DNA of 64,000 bases from Thermococcus paralvinellae (GTDB taxonomy: Archaea > Methanobacteriota_B > Thermococci > Thermococcales > Thermococcaceae): assembly GCF_000517445.1 (NCBI RefSeq), contig NZ_CP006965.1:1774681-1838680 (forward strand), written 5' to 3'. The notes beneath the pieces are model-generated. The model was not told the DNA's origin, did not search any database, and saw only the letters and a program-made list of their open reading frames with translations. Position numbers and translations under genes: made by a program. Within the stretch, counting starts at the first letter, position 1. Every line of letters starts with the position of its first letter. Of the stretch, positions 17,863 to 26,436 are shown in pieces.

Positions 17863-19848
17863 ATGCCTATTCTCATACTTGGGGTTGATATAATCAGCGA
17901 GAACCCAAAGAGGTTTGCTGTGGTTAGTTGGTTCAATGGAAAGCTTGAGAAAAAAGGTGAGTTCACATTCTATAGATTAGTCCGTTTTATTCGAGCAAAG
18001 AGGCCGGATATAATTGCAATGGACAACATCCATGAGCTTGGTGATGATCTAAAGAAGTTTTTAAGGGCTCTGCCTCAAGGAACTAAGCTCGTTCAGGTTA
18101 CTGGAAGACCAGGGGAGCAGAAGTCTCTTTGGAGCTTAGCAAAGGAGAATGGAATTAGAGTTGGTGATAAGTTTGACCCATATGAGGAAGCTAAGGTATG
18201 TGCTCTATTGGCCTCTAAAGGAGTTGGTTATGAGGTTTTAGCCTTTGAGGATGAGGTTATAATAAAGGTCTCTAGAGGTAGAAGTCAGGGAAAAGGCGGC
18301 TGGAGCCAGGATAGGTATAGGAGAAGGGTTCACAACTTAATTCAGAATAAAGTCAGAGAAATTGAGGAAACACTAAGGAGAGCAGACATTCCTTTTGATT
18401 TGGAAGTTGAAGAGAAGGATTATGGTTTAGCCAGGGGAGAGTTTAAGGTCTATGCTTCAAGAGAGGAATTGGTAGGACTTATAAAACCTATGCACGGTGG
18501 AGATGTTGAGATAAGGATAAAACCCGTGGAAAGAAAGAGCTTGGAGTTTGTGCCGTTAAAGAGTGAAAAAGCCATTCAAGTGAGGAAAAGCGTTATAATT
18601 GGCCTTGATCCAGGAATAACTGTGGGCATAGCGGCTCTTGACTTGGATGGGAATATTGTGGCAGTTTACAGCGAAAGGAACATGGCAGTGAGCGATATTG
18701 TTAGGTTTATATCCGATGTGGGACATCCAATAATTGTTGCAACTGACGTTAATCCCGCTCCAGGTTTGGTTGAAAAGATTGCCCGTTCATTTAAGGCTAT
18801 CCTCTATGTCCCAAGAGAGAGCTTGCGTGTAGAGGAAAAGAATGAGCTTTTGAGAAGCCTAGGTATTAGCGTTGATGATGATCATCAAAGAGATGCTTTG
18901 GCAGCTGCTTATAAGGCGTATCTGAGATTGAAGCCAAAGCTCGATCATGTTGATGCAAAGCTCAGAGAACTCGGCTTAATGAAGAAAAGCAATGAGATTA
19001 AAGCTCTGGTTATTCAGGGATACAACCTCGGAGAGGCTATAATGAGAGTTAAACTGAGAGAGAAGCCAAAAGAAGAAATTAAGGTCCTCCCGGAGGAAGA
19101 AAGCGTTGATGTAACGCCTTATATTGAGAAAATCAAGGAACTTGAGAAAACGATTAAAATGCTTGAGAGGGAAAATCAGGAGCTTAGAGCTATAATCGAG
19201 GAGCAAAAGAAAAGAATTGAAAAGCTTGGGGATAAGCTGGCATACTACGATGAAGAAGTTAGAGCCAAAGTTATCAGGAGTAAAGAGATTGAGATTAGGG
19301 ATAAGAGAATTGCATATCTTGAAAAAGAACTCAAAGAAGCAAAAGCAATAATTGAAAAGCTCAGCAGGGACTTAGTTTTGGCAAAGAGAATGCACCTCCT
19401 TGAACTTAAAGGTTCTGCAGTTCCTCTTAAAGTCCTTGAGAGCTTAACATGGAAGGAGATAGAGAAACTTGAGCGCTCTGCAAGGATTAAAAAAGACGAT
19501 GTAATCTATGTTATTAATCCTTCGGGAGCTGGGAAGAGCATAGCTGAGTATTTGGTCGAAAAGGAGATTAAAGCATTAATAAGTGCAAAAACTCTGCCGA
19601 ATAACGTCTATGAGGTGCTTAGAGAGAATAAAGTTCCAGTGTTTTATGAGGACGAAATTAAGGTTAAAAGAGTTGATGAGTTTGCAATAGTTGATAGGGA
19701 AGAACTTGAGAAGGCAATAGAGCAGAGGTTAGCACAGTGGGAAGAAGAGGACAGAGAGAAGGAAATTCAAGAGTTCTTAAGATTGGTTGAGGAATATAGA
19801 ATTGAAAGGATTAAAGAGCTTAAAAAGAAGGCTGAGGAGGAGAGCTAA
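17863..19848 (+). CDS. DUF460 protein, RNase H-like domain plus long coiled coil
   Basis: About 661 residues. The first part holds two RNase H/RuvC-like folds: residues ~1-130 (ILGVDIISENPKRFAVVSW) and residues ~240-350 (IIGLDPGITVGIAALDLDGN, with later Asp residues in DDDHQRDALAAAYKAY). A long coiled coil runs from ~425 to 530, and a basic, charged tail ends the protein. The family is annotated as a predicted nuclease but has no settled function. GTG at 17860 and ATG at 17863 are both possible; neither is ideally spaced from GAGAAGGTG. It overlaps the convergent regulator gene by four bases. Confidence 0.8.
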   Translation: MPILILGVDIISENPKRFAVVSWFNGKLEKKGEFTFYRLVRFIRAKRPDIIAMDNIHELGDDLKKFLRALPQGTKLVQVTGRPGEQKSLWSLAKENGIRVGDKFDPYEEAKVCALLASKGVGYEVLAFEDEVIIKVSRGRSQGKGGWSQDRYRRRVHNLIQNKVREIEETLRRADIPFDLEVEEKDYGLARGEFKVYASREELVGLIKPMHGGDVEIRIKPVERKSLEFVPLKSEKAIQVRKSVIIGLDPGITVGIAALDLDGNIVAVYSERNMAVSDIVRFISDVGHPIIVATDVNPAPGLVEKIARSFKAILYVPRESLRVEEKNELLRSLGISVDDDHQRDALAAAYKAYLRLKPKLDHVDAKLRELGLMKKSNEIKALVIQGYNLGEAIMRVKLREKPKEEIKVLPEEESVDVTPYIEKIKELEKTIKMLERENQELRAIIEEQKKRIEKLGDKLAYYDEEVRAKVIRSKEIEIRDKRIAYLEKELKEAKAIIEKLSRDLVLAKRMHLLELKGSAVPLKVLESLTWKEIEKLERSARIKKDDVIYVINPSGAGKSIAEYLVEKEIKALISAKTLPNNVYEVLRENKVPVFYEDEIKVKRVDEFAIVDREELEKAIEQRLAQWEEEDREKEIQEFLRLVEEYRIERIKELKKKAEEES

Positions 19849-20138
19849 ATCTGATTCAGCAATTCTTTCAGCATTCTCAAGTATTTTCCAGTCTCTTCAG
19901 CCCCATTATCTGTTATTTCAACAGCAGTCCTTGGCCTGTCTGCGAAGACTTTTGTTAGCTTTACATAGCCAGCTTTCTCCAGTGTCTTTAGATGGGAGTC
20001 TAAATTGCCGGGAGTTACATCTAAAACTTTTTGCAGTTCCTTAAACAGAACCTTTCCTCTCGGCAGGAGATACAGCATGATGCCTAACCTAATGGGATTC
20101 CCAAGCACATGGTTTTTCACCAGCTTCCGTAGTTCCAT
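19845..20138 (-). CDS. ArsR-like winged-helix transcriptional regulator
   Basis: A 97-residue DNA-binding protein made almost only of a winged helix: GNPIRLGIMLYLLPRGKVLF, then ELQKVLDVTPGNLDSHLKTLEKAGYV as recognition helix, and the wing ADRPRTAVEITDNG. It starts four bases after the membrane-protein gene at 20143-20751, so the two form an operon. This pairing of a one-domain regulator with a multi-helix membrane protein is common in Thermococcales; the membrane protein may sense or sequester the regulator. A perfect palindrome at 20803-20817 is a candidate operator. Confidence 0.85.
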   Translation of the reverse strand: MELRKLVKNHVLGNPIRLGIMLYLLPRGKVLFKELQKVLDVTPGNLDSHLKTLEKAGYVKLTKVFADRPRTAVEITDNGAEETGKYLRMLKELLNQI

Positions 20139-20142
20139 GGGA

Positions 20143-20751
20143 TCACCCTAAACTCTTAAATGCTGAGTAGATGTATGCTAGCACCGTTAACCCGAATGCA
20201 AACACTACAACGAATCCTGCGTAAATCATTGCAGCTTTGGCAACTTTTGGAATCAGAGGAATAGCGAGTGCTGGAATCAAGAATGCTGGGATCATCTCCT
20301 TCTCTAGGCTTTTTCCGAAGTACCAGAATGCTAGGAACATTCCGAAGACTGACCAGCTTATGAAGACTAAGTATCCAATCCCCAATGCTACTAGAGGTTC
20401 AAATGTTCCTAGACACCTTGGTATGATGATCCACCCAAGTATTGTTCCTGATATCCATGAAAATGCTATTGCCCATCCAAACGCTGAAAAGCTTACTATT
20501 TTTCTGCCTGCGCTCAAGTATAGCTTTACTAACCGTTTCCAAATTATCTTCGTAAAGTATGCAAACACTACGAACGCTGAAGTCCAGTATATGGCTGTTA
20601 ACTGCCATGGAATTGTCTTTAAAGGTCCAATTATTATGTAATAGAGTGTCGCTATCACTATCCAGACTTGAAACTGCATTGCTGCGTATATCTTCTCTGC
20701 GGCAATGAGCTTTTCCTCAACCTTCTCCAACACAGTTTTCAGATCTTCCAT
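20143..20751 (-). CDS. Multi-pass membrane protein paired with a winged-helix regulator
   Basis: About 202 residues with an N-terminal amphipathic helix (TVLEKVEEKLIAAEKIYAAM) and roughly five transmembrane helices. No family is recognised. ATG at 20751 is preferred because GGTGA lies five bases before it; the GTG at 20760 overlaps that site. It is transcribed together with the regulator gene downstream. A likely promoter (TTAAATACC) lies near 20787-20795, next to the palindrome at 20803-20817. Confidence 0.75.
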   Translation of the reverse strand: MEDLKTVLEKVEEKLIAAEKIYAAMQFQVWIVIATLYYIIIGPLKTIPWQLTAIYWTSAFVVFAYFTKIIWKRLVKLYLSAGRKIVSFSAFGWAIAFSWISGTILGWIIIPRCLGTFEPLVALGIGYLVFISWSVFGMFLAFWYFGKSLEKEMIPAFLIPALAIPLIPKVAKAAMIYAGFVVVFAFGLTVLAYIYSAFKSLG

Positions 20752-20802
20752 GGTTTTCACCGATACTAAATATAACTTTGAGGTATTTAACCCAATAAGA
20801 AT

Positions 20803-20817
20803 TTCTGAAATTCAGAA
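20803..20817. promoter_or_regulatory. Perfect 15-base palindrome, candidate operator
   Basis: TTCTGAA-A-TTCAGAA reads identically on both strands. It lies just upstream of the TATA-like element of the membrane protein/regulator operon (minus strand) and about 50 bases before the divergent small membrane gene. A dimeric winged-helix protein would bind such a site, so autoregulation by the product of the gene at 19845-20138 is a reasonable guess. Confidence 0.5.
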
Positions 20818-20870
20818 CAAAAACGAAAATCTTATCTAAACTTCTTTAGAATTTATAGAATGGTGGAAGC

Positions 20871-21164
20871 ATGGATGTCAGGCTTCTATTAGCAGTAATC
20901 TTAGTTTTTGGTATTGGGTCTGGCGTTAGAAAGCTTGTTGAGAAGCTTATTGGAAATGTGGACGATTTTGAAGTGGTGATGTTTAGCATAGGAGTAAGTC
21001 TAACTTTATTTTGGATTGTCTCAAAAATCTTCCTAAAAGAGGAATTTATACCGCTCGGGTTGGCTCTCTTTTCCTTAGTATTGGGAACTGCTATGTTGAT
21101 TGACAAACTGTTCCTGTCAAAAACCTTAGGCCTTCAAAAGTCAAATCAGAATAACGAAAATTGA
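20871..21164 (+). CDS. Small membrane protein, unknown function
   Basis: A 97-residue protein with three predicted transmembrane helices (LLLAVILVFGIGSGV, VVMFSIGVSLTLFWIV and LGLALFSLVLGTAMLI) and a polar C-terminal tail. GGTGG sits at 20861-20865 before ATG 20871, and a TATA-like ATTTATAGA lies near 20851. It is divergent from the regulator operon across the palindrome at 20803-20817, so it may share the same control. Confidence 0.65.
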   Translation: MDVRLLLAVILVFGIGSGVRKLVEKLIGNVDDFEVVMFSIGVSLTLFWIVSKIFLKEEFIPLGLALFSLVLGTAMLIDKLFLSKTLGLQKSNQNNEN

Positions 21165-21219
21165 AGAACTTTAATCAGAAAGAGGATAACAAAATTAGAT
21201 ACCTTGTTTGTGAGTTAGA

Positions 21220-21373
21220 GTAAAGATATTTGGGACTTATTATCCAGAATGTGGAAAAACTCATCGTTCGATTCGGCTGTAAGGTTGTTGAATAGAATCT
21301 GCCAAAAGACAATAGATGTCCAAGATGTGGGAAGAATATTCCAATTTATGGAAATCCTAACATAAGCTCTTGA
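21220..21373 (+). pseudogene. Fossil C-terminus of an AmmeMemoRadiSam-type radical SAM enzyme
   Basis: Reading VKIFGTYYPECGK, then after a one-base shift in the A-run at 21255-21259 LIVRFGCKVVE-stop-NLPKDNRCPRCGKNIPIYGNP, ending in TGA at 21371-21373. The layout CxxCG, a Glu-rich strand, then CPRCG and IP matches the C-terminal end of AmmeMemoRadiSam radical SAM proteins; the first Cys is now Tyr and a Trp codon is a stop. No N-terminal part is present. The surrounding 269-base gap shows nothing else coding. Family match is from memory. Confidence 0.5.
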
Positions 21374-21433
21374 ATGCCTCGGTCAGCCATCCTCTCATCA
21401 CATATCAGCTAACAGCTCTTTCCTCATCGGCTT

Positions 21434-22399
21434 TTACTCCACTCTAAACGTCAGCCCCAGCTCCTTAGCTTTTTTCTGCACCTGCAGTTTAAACTGACAT
21501 GCCTTGCATATCTCTCCAGTCGTCGGCTGTCCGCAAATCTTACACCGGTTCAGCTTTCTCTTCACATAGTGCTTTGCTAAAATCGGGAAGAGCTTGTCGT
21601 AGCTCCTTAAAATTTGGTATTTCGTTCCGGGGTGCTTCTCTTCCATCTCATTCAACCAGTCCCTTATTTCAGCTCTAAATGCCTCAACAGCATAGGGACA
21701 TTCACTGAAGTCAACCTCAATGTTGTTGAGAACAGCATAAAGAACTATTTCCTTCTCTGGCACCTCTCTCAAGGGCTTAATTCTTGGAACTAAGTCCTCG
21801 TGAATGACCTCATAATACGGCCCAGTTCTTCCTAATCTTGCAATGTCTCCGCGCATTATGTTCATCAAAAACACTTGTGCTTCATCATCTAAATTTAAGC
21901 CGATGGCTAATTTATCTGCCCCAACATCTTGAGCTGCATAGTTGAGTAGCCATCTCCTCCATACGCCGCAATAAGAGCAAGCCCCGACTCGCTCCCCCTT
22001 TTCAAAGCTTCCCATAATTTGAACTGTTTCATCAAGTGTGAAGCCGATATATTCCTTAAAGGAGTAGATGTGATACTCTATTCCTAAAAGCTCTGCATTC
22101 TTCTTTGCTATCTCGACACTCGGCGGTCTATAACCTGCAATTCCCTCATCTATTGTTATAGCAACAATTTCAAAAGGGAACTTCTTCTTAAGCTTGGCTA
22201 AAAGATGCAAGAGAACAACACTGTCCTTTCCGCCACTTACTCCAACGGCTATCCTCTCGCTGCGCTTAATCATTTTATACTTTCTCACAGTCTGCTTTAC
22301 TTTTTTCTCAACCATTTCATTGAAGTGTTTGTGACAGTAGTACTTGCCCTCATAACGAGCGTGATAAACAGCTTCTCTCCCACATTTTGAACATTTCAT
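21434..22399 (-). CDS. ttuA: tRNA 2-thiolation ATPase TtuA (NcsA/TIGR00269 family)
   Basis: PP-loop ATPase that activates tRNA U54 (ribothymidine) for 2-thiolation, giving heat-stable tRNA. The 321-residue protein has an N-terminal zinc finger (CSKCG ... CHKH), the PP-loop SGGKDS near residues 55-60, the CSYCG and later SECPYA cysteines that hold the 4Fe-4S cluster, the NLDDEAQ motif, and a C-terminal zinc finger (CKICGQPTTGEICKAC). All key residues are present. ATG at 22399 follows AGGTGAGG. It is divergent from the KaiC-like gene at 22536; a paralogue at 46794-47705 has the same arrangement. Confidence 0.92.
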   Translation of the reverse strand: MKCSKCGREAVYHARYEGKYYCHKHFNEMVEKKVKQTVRKYKMIKRSERIAVGVSGGKDSVVLLHLLAKLKKKFPFEIVAITIDEGIAGYRPPSVEIAKKNAELLGIEYHIYSFKEYIGFTLDETVQIMGSFEKGERVGACSYCGVWRRWLLNYAAQDVGADKLAIGLNLDDEAQVFLMNIMRGDIARLGRTGPYYEVIHEDLVPRIKPLREVPEKEIVLYAVLNNIEVDFSECPYAVEAFRAEIRDWLNEMEEKHPGTKYQILRSYDKLFPILAKHYVKRKLNRCKICGQPTTGEICKACQFKLQVQKKAKELGLTFRVE

Positions 22400-22535
22400 G
22401 ACCTCACCTAACTTTCAGAAGAAGCTTGGTTTTAAAAGGATTTAGGTTGAGTATCAGTGAATTATATTGGTCATAAACGCTCGTTATCGAAAACTTTTTT
22501 ATGAATAAAACCTTTTCTTTACACGGGGGATACTT

Positions 22536-23270
22536 GTGGAACTCCTTAAGACAGGTATTAGAAAATTAGATGAAGTTATTGGTGGTGGACTATTGGAAGA
22601 TTCTGTTCTACTGATAATCTATGACACCTATTCTCTCGGTTGGACATTGGGAGTTAAAATCCTCAAAAACAGAATAAACAGTGGGGATTTTGGAGTTATA
22701 ATAAACACTGTTCTACCTGTATCTTCTCTCTCAATGGAATTTAAAATTGCAAATTTTGAACTAGAAAAAATGGCTAGAGAAGGCAATTTGGGTATAATCG
22801 ATATATTCGCCTCTTTTAATAAAATACAATATGACGACCCATTCATTTATTACACTGATATGGATACCTCAACGTTTTTGCCCAAATTCACAACTATGTA
22901 CAGGAAGATGCTTAGTGAAATTATCAAAGACAAGCGGCCTATTGGCCTCACTGTTACTATGGACGGTCTTGCATTCCTGTTAGGAGAAGAGCAGTACATT
23001 AAAATACTCCAGAGGAACTTGGCCATAAAAGAAACTGCTAGAATTAAAGAAAGTAGGAAAAGACCATTAAACGTGTTCTTGCTGAATAGAGATAGAGTGT
23101 CAAAGAGATTTATCTCGTGGCTGGCTTTATACAGTCAGTATATTGTTGAATTTTATTCTTTAGAAGAGGGAAACGAAGAAAAAATGATTGTAAGGAAATC
23201 ACCTCTTCCAGAATTTGAGCCTAAAACCTATCGTTTCAAATTGAAAAAAGGCCAAGTGAAGATCTTTTAG
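22536..23270 (+). CDS. Degenerate KaiC/RecA-like protein without a P-loop
   Basis: A 244-residue protein with the N-terminal look of KaiC-like ATPases (GIRKLDEVIGGGLLEDSVLL) but where GxxGxGKT is expected it reads IIYDTYSLGWTLG. A Walker-B-like strand remains (GLTVTMDGLAFL). It probably cannot hydrolyse ATP in the normal way and may act as a scaffold. GTG start follows GGGGGA. Its paralogue at 47896-48627 has the same substitution (IAYDQFSNGWELG), and both genes lie divergently beside TtuA-type genes, which is the best hint of function: a link to tRNA thiolation or sulfur transfer. Confidence 0.75.
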   Translation: MELLKTGIRKLDEVIGGGLLEDSVLLIIYDTYSLGWTLGVKILKNRINSGDFGVIINTVLPVSSLSMEFKIANFELEKMAREGNLGIIDIFASFNKIQYDDPFIYYTDMDTSTFLPKFTTMYRKMLSEIIKDKRPIGLTVTMDGLAFLLGEEQYIKILQRNLAIKETARIKESRKRPLNVFLLNRDRVSKRFISWLALYSQYIVEFYSLEEGNEEKMIVRKSPLPEFEPKTYRFKLKKGQVKIF

Positions 23271-23781
23271 TCTTTTTTAAAGCTTAAAGCTAGTTTCACT
23301 GCTTCCTTTGGATTATTTACAAAATGAACCTTTACAATCTTTTTGTGATCAAAGTAGCCGTCTTTGGCTAATAATTCAAGCCTATCGCTTGCATATCCAG
23401 TGTCTGTAAGAATTATCAAAGGTTTTCCATAGTCATAGGCCATCAATGCTTCGACCATAGTTCCGATTCCACCACCTAAAACAACTAAAACATCAGCTGA
23501 GTTTATCATTACAGCACTCCTTTCTGCAAAGTCCATTCCGGTTTTTATCCTTATCGTGTTGAATTCATTGCCTTCCTGTCTCTCTGGAAGTATTCCAACT
23601 ACAATCCCCCGGCTTTTCTGAATTCTTCGCTGACAATTCTCATAATTCCGCCTCTACCACCAGTTAATAAAGCAACTTCATCTTTATATTTCCCAAGCTC
23701 TCTCGCAAACTCTCTTGCCTTTCTCTCTGCTTTTTTCAGAGGTTTTTCATCACTTGAACCTGCTATTGCTATTTGAATCAT
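23267..23781 (-). pseudogene. Frameshifted LOG-family (TIGR00725-like) nucleotide-binding protein
   Basis: Two frames together give a full Rossmann protein of about 170 residues: MIQIAIAGSSDEKPLKKAER through TGGRGGIMRIVSEEFRKAGG, then IVVGILPERQ through SADVLVVLGGGIGTMVEAL. The break is in a run of five C (five G on the coding strand) at 23606-23610; one more base would restore the frame (AGGIVVGILP). All family motifs, GGRGG and GGGIGT, are intact, so this is either a very recent frameshift or a sequencing error. Members of this family are related to lysine-decarboxylase-like phosphoribohydrolases. Confidence 0.75.
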
Positions 23782-23785
23782 AGAA

Positions 23786-24919
23786 TCACCCTATCAGATT
23801 CCTTATAGCTGGAATTAGATTTATTGCAAGTAGTATAATACCAATACCAAGGAAGGCAAAGCTTATTGGCTTTGCAATTTTTTCTGGGAGGAATTCCTTA
23901 AGGGTTTCATCAAGTATCCTGCCACCATCAAGAGGTATTAGTGGAAAAAGGTTCATTAGACCAATTCCGAGGTTTAAGATGTAAATCCAATACAGAGCAA
24001 AGGCTAATGGTAGGACGATTTCTTCATGTCCTATTGTTGATACTACATGCTGGGAGGGATAGACTCCTAAATACCCCTTTCCTGGGTTGTTTGGGTTTTC
24101 TCCGAGAGGTATTTTAACACTGATCTTTTCACCATTTCGTAGAACTTCCAGAGTTATGAGTTGTCCAGGCTTTGTTGTGTTCATGAAGTTTAAGAAGTCT
24201 TCAACAGTCTTTATATGCTCTCCATTTATTCCAATTATTATATCTCCCTCGTGGAGATAGTTTATAGCTGGACCCTTAGGATCAAATTGAACTATTTCAA
24301 CACCAGCATGCTGAAGGACAGGAGCTAAGGCATAGTTAAGGAGCATGAGAGCGAGTAAAGCTGTAACAATGTTGGCCATTGAACCAGCACCATAGACTCT
24401 GAGCCTTTTAATGAGCGGAACTTTTTTCAGCTCATCTTCATCTGGTTCAACAAAAGCCCCAGGAATCACAAAGAACAGCACAAGTCCAACAGATTTTAAA
24501 GGCAAATCCTCAGCTCTCGCAACAACTCCATGGCTCAATTCATGGACAACCATTACAACGATTAAACCAATCAAACCATACCACAGAGGTATTGTAACGC
24601 CGGGAATTACGAGCTGAACTCCAGCAACTTGAGCTTTGGCCCTTATTGCGATAAGGGCAGATCTTATCAACATGTAGAAGACAAACACCATCCCCCCAAA
24701 CCCTACAATAATTCCAACTGTCCCATAGACTTTCCAGAAACGCTTATACTTTTGAGCAATTTTATCTATAAATCCAAGAAGTTTTTTTGTACGCCACATT
24801 ATTATGAACATATCAACTGCTAGACCTTCCTCATTTTCCTCTTCTTCTTTTCTTCCAAAGAGAATGTAGAGAATTCCCCAGAACGCAATGAGAATAATTA
24901 TGAGTGTCCAAAGATTCAT
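23786..24919 (-). CDS. Site-2-protease-family membrane metalloprotease with PDZ domain (M50)
   Basis: Intramembrane zinc protease of about 377 residues. Seen are several membrane helices, the zinc motif HELSHG (VVMVVHELSHGVVARAEDLP), a PDZ domain in the middle (GPAINYLHEGDIIIGINGEHI region), and the second active-site motif in FPLIPLDGGRILDE near the C-terminus. Such proteases release membrane-held regulators or clear signal peptides. ATG at 24919 with AGGTGT upstream is preferred over GTG at 24928. A TATA box (CTTTATAAA on the coding strand) lies near 24955-24963. Confidence 0.93.
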   Translation of the reverse strand: MNLWTLIIILIAFWGILYILFGRKEEEENEEGLAVDMFIIMWRTKKLLGFIDKIAQKYKRFWKVYGTVGIIVGFGGMVFVFYMLIRSALIAIRAKAQVAGVQLVIPGVTIPLWYGLIGLIVVMVVHELSHGVVARAEDLPLKSVGLVLFFVIPGAFVEPDEDELKKVPLIKRLRVYGAGSMANIVTALLALMLLNYALAPVLQHAGVEIVQFDPKGPAINYLHEGDIIIGINGEHIKTVEDFLNFMNTTKPGQLITLEVLRNGEKISVKIPLGENPNNPGKGYLGVYPSQHVVSTIGHEEIVLPLAFALYWIYILNLGIGLMNLFPLIPLDGGRILDETLKEFLPEKIAKPISFAFLGIGIILLAINLIPAIRNLIG

Positions 24920-25088
24920 TTTTAACACCTCTTTAACAACACTATTTTGTCTCCTTTATAAAGTTTAATTTTAATTAAGAATTTTGCTAATTTCTGATAA
25001 TTTTCCTCTTTTGTGCTTTTGATGTTACTTATTCCCAATATCTCTTTAAGGTTAAAGGTTATGTAAGAAAAATAGGTACAAAGATAAT

Positions 25089-26435
25089 CTATATTACTCG
25101 TCCAACACGGTAATAAATGAATCCATTTTTTTCGACTTTTTTTGCATCTAAAATATTCCTCCCATCTATTATTATCTTGTTGTTCATATCTTTTGCTATT
25201 TTGTCTAAATCTAGGTTTTTGAATTCTTTGTGGTCGGTTACTATGATTATTGCGTCTATGTTTTTGAAGTCTTTTTTCCATTCTGCTCCGAAGCGTTTTG
25301 CGTCCTCTGGAGTACACAATGGATCATAAGCGTAAACTTTAGCTCCCCATTCTTTGAGCTCTTTGATTATTGGAATTGCTGGACTCTTCATGAATTCCCT
25401 AACTCCACCTCTGAATGTTAGTCCCAAAACTAAGACATTGCTCCCCTTCAATGATTTTCCAACCTCATTGAGAGCCTTTATAGTAAGCTCAACTATATGA
25501 TGGGGCATCGAGTCGTTAATCTCTCTAGCCGTCTTAATCAAGTGTGGGTTCGTCTTTTTGGCTAAGTTGATAACGAACCATGGGTAGATTGGAATGCAGT
25601 GCCCGCCAACTCCAGCCCCAGGCATGTGGAGGTGACAGTAGGGCTGAGTATTTGCCGCCCTAAACACTTCAAGGGCGTCCAAGCCATGCTCTTCGCACCA
25701 TAATGCTAATTCATTAGCCAGGGCAATGTTAACGTCTCTGTAAATGCCCTCAAAGACTTTAACGGCCTCGGCCGCTTTTATGGAACTAACTGGAATGACT
25801 CCCTTTTTGTTTATTGTCTCGTATATTCCGATAACTGCTTCGAGGGTTTTCTCGTCACTTGCCCCGACTATTTTAGGATACTGGCCAGTAATATCTCTAA
25901 TTGCAGTTCCGGTCATTGTTCGCTCGGGAGCGTGAGCAAGGCCAAACTCACCAAGCTTTAAACCAGATTTCTCAAGAATTGGAATTAGGCTTTCTGTAGT
26001 TCCGGGAGGCATTGTTGCCTCCGTAATTACAATATCTCCCTTTTCCAAACCCTGAGAAATCTTCTCGGCGACATCATAGACTGGATCAAGCTTTAGATTG
26101 CCTTTCTCATCTGCAAGGGTGGGGACAATAATAATCATAACATCAGCCTGTTTTGCCGCCCAAGCCCCATCAGTTGTAGCTCTTAACCGCCCCGCCTCAA
26201 CGTTCTTCTTGACTAATTCGGATAAACCCGGCTCTTCTTTAACGTGATTCTCTCCCATATTTACCATTTCAACGATTTTCTCGTTAATATCAACGCCGAT
26301 TACATCGGCACCATGATCAGCAAAAACAGCTGCTAGGGGAAGACCCATCTTCCCGAGACCATAAACAGCAATCGTAACTTTGCCCTCTTTGAAAACTTGC
26401 TTAACCTCATCCCTCTTCAAACCAAGAAGCTTCAT
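25089..26435 (-). CDS. UDP-N-acetyl-hexosamine 6-dehydrogenase (WbpA/WecC type)
   Basis: NAD-dependent enzyme that oxidises C6 of a UDP-amino sugar to the uronic acid, first step of the pathway encoded here. ATG at 26435 follows GGAGGTTGA and lies one base after the previous stop; 448 residues is normal. The NAD fold (VYGLGKMGLPLAAVFADHG), the central motif region with conserved Lys and Asn (SIKAAEAVKVFEG) and the catalytic Cys in GVGGHCIPIYPWF are all visible. With its four partners it would produce the 2,3-diacetamido sugar used in N-glycans of some archaea and in bacterial O-antigens. Confidence 0.93.
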   Translation of the reverse strand: MKLLGLKRDEVKQVFKEGKVTIAVYGLGKMGLPLAAVFADHGADVIGVDINEKIVEMVNMGENHVKEEPGLSELVKKNVEAGRLRATTDGAWAAKQADVMIIIVPTLADEKGNLKLDPVYDVAEKISQGLEKGDIVITEATMPPGTTESLIPILEKSGLKLGEFGLAHAPERTMTGTAIRDITGQYPKIVGASDEKTLEAVIGIYETINKKGVIPVSSIKAAEAVKVFEGIYRDVNIALANELALWCEEHGLDALEVFRAANTQPYCHLHMPGAGVGGHCIPIYPWFVINLAKKTNPHLIKTAREINDSMPHHIVELTIKALNEVGKSLKGSNVLVLGLTFRGGVREFMKSPAIPIIKELKEWGAKVYAYDPLCTPEDAKRFGAEWKKDFKNIDAIIIVTDHKEFKNLDLDKIAKDMNNKIIIDGRNILDAKKVEKNGFIYYRVGRVI

Positions 26436-26436
26436 C

